From the NCBI GenBank assembly GCA_900319245.1, contig ONNQ01000005.1:35972-99971 (forward strand): a DNA stretch of 64,000 nucleotides. The letters are read 5' to 3'. The DNA comes from an uncultured Lachnospiraceae bacterium (GTDB taxonomy: Bacteria > Bacillota > Clostridia > Lachnospirales > Lachnospiraceae). The translations under genes were made by a program, and so were the position numbers. Every line of letters starts with the position of its first letter. Position 1 is the stretch's first letter. The notes under the pieces were generated by a model, which worked only from the letters and a program-made list of their open reading frames with translations, was not told the DNA's origin and ran no database searches. This document shows, piece after piece, positions 61,904-64,000 of this stretch.

Positions 61904-62026
61904 ATAACACGGATCAGGGTTTTGACACGAATCCGCAGCCCAATGCCAGGACACAAACTAGTGACTAATATTCTTTACATAAATGATCAAAAACTCAATA
62001 CATATTATATAACAAGGAGGACGAAT

Positions 62027-62656
62027 ATGAACGAAAATATCTCCAAGAGAAATGATCTTCTCTCCGGGAAGGTGATCAAGGGCCTTACATCCCGCAACAT
62101 GACGGGCTATTACGCGAAGACCAAGGAGGAGGCGCTGCAGCAGGCGCTCTGTCTGATCCCCGAGGGGAGCACGGTGACCATGGGCGGCGGTATGAGCGTC
62201 CATGAGATCGGCCTTGTCAAAGCACTCAAAGAGGGCAATTACAACTTCGTCGACAGAGATGAGATGGAGGATAAGCGCGCGGCAATGCTCCTTGCATACG
62301 ATGCAGACGTATTCCTGATGAGCGCCAACGCGATCACAGAGGACGGCATTCTGGTCAATATCGACGGCAACGCGAACCGCGTCTCTGCTTTGGCACAGGG
62401 CCCCCGCAAGGTCATCGTGATCGCCGGCATGAACAAAATCTGCGACGACGTGGACGGTGCGATGAAGAGAGCGAGAAATGTGGCAGCGCCTATCAACGCA
62501 CAGCGATTCGGCCTCAACACTCCTTGTACCAAAACAGGTGCCTGCATGAACTGCAAATCTCCCGACACAATCTGCTGCCAGTTTCTGATCACACGCTATT
62601 CCAAGCACCCCGGCAGAATCCATGTGATCCTTGTCGATGATTATCTGGGATTCTGA
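62027..62656 (+). CDS. LUD-domain protein (lactate-utilisation-like)
   Basis: 209 residues. LUD-family segments GSTVTMGGGMSVHEIGL and VFLMSANAITEDGILVNIDG, and a late cysteine cluster (CTKTGACMNCKSPDTICC) that could hold an Fe-S or zinc site. LUD proteins occur in L-lactate oxidation and other roles; lldEF partners are not seen here. AAGGAGG before ATG 62027. Confidence 0.82.
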   Translation: MNENISKRNDLLSGKVIKGLTSRNMTGYYAKTKEEALQQALCLIPEGSTVTMGGGMSVHEIGLVKALKEGNYNFVDRDEMEDKRAAMLLAYDADVFLMSANAITEDGILVNIDGNANRVSALAQGPRKVIVIAGMNKICDDVDGAMKRARNVAAPINAQRFGLNTPCTKTGACMNCKSPDTICCQFLITRYSKHPGRIHVILVDDYLGF

Positions 62657-62678
62657 TAATAGTAGGTAAGGAGTTTCT

Positions 62679-63752
62679 ATGCCCTTTAGAATCATTCGAG
62701 ACGATATCACGAGAGTGTCAGCCGACGCGATCGTCAATACAGCCAACCCCATGCCGGTCTATGCGGACGGGACGGACCGCGCGATTTATACAGCGGCTGG
62801 AGCAGACGAACTGCTCGCAGAGCGTGGGAAGATCGGCGCGATCGGCCGCGGCGAAGCGGCGGTCACAAAGGCCTTCCGTCTCCCGGCGCGGTTCATCATT
62901 CACACAGTAGGTCCTGTCTGGCAGGGAGGCGATCACGGGGAGTTTGAGACGCTCCGTTCCTGCTACCGCAAATCGCTCCTTCTGGCTGAACAGCTGGGCT
63001 GTCAAAGTATTGCTTTCCCTCTGATCTCGACCGGTATCTATGGTTTCCCGCGCGACAAGGCGCTGGAGATTGCGCTGTCCTGTTTCCGGGAGCACCTTAC
63101 AGATAGCGAGATGGAGATCACGCTTGTCGTCTTTGACCGCGGATCTGTGGCACTGTCGGCGTCTCTTGTCGATGAAGTCGAGCAGTTTATCGATGAGCGG
63201 TATGTAAAGCGGCAGCTGGAAAAAGAAATGTCCCGCGATTCGATGATCTACGGGGCGGAACATGAACGGCGGGATGCGTTCAGAAGGCGGCAGGGCTTTA
63301 CAATTCCCTACCCGGCGGAAAGCGCAAAGCCCGGCAGGGAAAAGGAAAAGGCACGGAAACCGCGGAAAGCGCCGGCCATAAAGCAAGGGAGTCTGCAGGA
63401 TGCCATCAACAATATTGGGGAGACCTTCCAGCAGAGGCTTCTTCACATGATCGATGACAGGTCCTATACAGATGCACAGGTCTACAAAAAGGCCAACATT
63501 GACCGCAAACTCTTCTCTAAGATTCGCTGTAATGAGGCCTACAACCCGAGCAAAAAGACGGTCTTATCGCTGGCGCTGGCCCTGGAACTCAATCTTGATG
63601 AGACGGTCGATCTTTTGGCAAGGGCCGGGTTTGCGCTGTCGCCCAGCAGCAAGGCAGACCTGATCATTGAGTACTGCATTCAGAACGAGAAGTACGACGT
63701 TATGGACGTTGATACGATCTTATTCCATTACGGATTGCCGACACTGCACTGA
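62679..63752 (+). CDS. Macrodomain protein with C-terminal helical/HTH-like domain
   Basis: 357 residues. N-terminal macrodomain (1-~175): AIVNTANPMPVYADGTDRAIY, GEAAVTKAF, FIIHTVGPVW and AFPLISTGIYGFP match the ADP-ribose-binding loops. A basic linker (~210-235) leads to a ~115-residue helical domain (YTDAQVYKKANIDRKLFSKI..., SLALALELNLDETVDLLARAG) seen fused to macrodomains in Firmicutes. Could recognise or remove ADP-ribose marks; AAGGAG precedes ATG 62679. Confidence 0.83.
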   Translation: MPFRIIRDDITRVSADAIVNTANPMPVYADGTDRAIYTAAGADELLAERGKIGAIGRGEAAVTKAFRLPARFIIHTVGPVWQGGDHGEFETLRSCYRKSLLLAEQLGCQSIAFPLISTGIYGFPRDKALEIALSCFREHLTDSEMEITLVVFDRGSVALSASLVDEVEQFIDERYVKRQLEKEMSRDSMIYGAEHERRDAFRRRQGFTIPYPAESAKPGREKEKARKPRKAPAIKQGSLQDAINNIGETFQQRLLHMIDDRSYTDAQVYKKANIDRKLFSKIRCNEAYNPSKKTVLSLALALELNLDETVDLLARAGFALSPSSKADLIIEYCIQNEKYDVMDVDTILFHYGLPTLH

Positions 63753-63814
63753 AATTGTCGCCTGCGGAGCTTAGCGGAGCGCAGATGGGGCGCCGGAATT
63801 GTCGCCTGCGGAGC
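63753..63814. repeat. Duplicated 18-bp GC-rich intergenic element
   Basis: AATTGTCGCCTGCGGAGC occurs at 63753-63770 and 63797-63814 with palindromic bases between. The region to the end of the window shows no convincing gene; only a five-codon frame at 63891 (MKKGG) follows a strong AAGGAGGG site. Confidence 0.6.
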
Positions 63815-64000
63815 GACCCCCTTCAGTCGACCTTTTGCTATCCTAAGTACATCAAAGGAACACAAACCAAGTACGAAGGAGGGCATATAGATGAAAAAAG
63901 GTGGTTGAGTGCTAAACTAAATTCCGCATTGCAGCAGTAAATTCCATGTGGGCTGACTTTACCTCCGCACATCTTTTCGGCTATACTGCACAGGCTGATG

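Noticed and set aside
63755-63940. A 61-codon frame after the macrodomain gene
   Set aside because: Its start lies in the duplicated GC-rich element and it has no recognisable features; probably chance.

Overview
The window reads as chromosome of a Gram-positive anaerobe of the Clostridia, most likely a Lachnospiraceae member. The basis is inference from gene content: several diacylglyceryl-anchored ABC receptors (DUF3798-type and BMP-type), oppBCDF, a short MurD, a class II aldolase, a type I idi gene and a TxpA/holin-like type I toxin, with AGGAGG-type ribosome sites and sigma-A-like promoters. No tRNA, rRNA, CRISPR array, transposase or integrase was seen. Almost everything to about 57 kb is on the + strand; 57.1-60.5 kb is on the - strand.

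1-14.2 kb, defence/accessory region: the end of a BREX type 1 operon (pglX tail, pglZ, brxL) runs into a nuclease plus SMC-like ATPase pair (ABC-3C/Lamassu-like). A truncated deoxyribosyltransferase-like gene follows, then a nuclease-helicase fusion, an AT-rich zinc-finger/DUF2971-like gene, a UDG-fold-like protein, a DUF2007 protein, a membrane protein and an intact paralogue of the truncated gene.

14.2-20.9 kb: a TRAP transporter operon preceded by a structured leader with a U-tract (riboswitch or attenuator candidate), four 35-bp tandem repeats and a strong terminator, an aldolase with a low-complexity insertion, an acetyltransferase, an orphan type I antitoxin RNA locus, a membrane protein, an intact type I toxin/antitoxin locus and a flavodoxin.

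21.4-28.1 kb: GTPase, giant nuclease-NACHT-WD40 STAND ATPase (16 WD repeats) and SIR2-like protein, tightly packed on one strand. This is the best candidate here for an undescribed defence system.

28.2-34.3 kb: oppBCDF followed by a peptide-binding lipoprotein whose domain order looks circularly permuted. 34.5-42.3 kb: metabolic and housekeeping genes (cysteine desulfidase family, DUF1801, two HD proteins, lipoprotein P1 peptidase, split chromate transporter, condensation-domain protein) with two gene relics. 42.5-48.9 kb: BMP-type nucleoside-like ABC operon with a tandem two-domain receptor and an ATPase with a Pro/Glu/Ala tail. 49.0-54.8 kb: DUF3798-type ABC operon. 54.9-64 kb: esterase, ATP-grasp, HAD phosphatase, CapA-like, MurD, IPP isomerase, methyltransferase, LUD protein and macrodomain protein.

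All family assignments come from reading motifs by eye; no database search was run.
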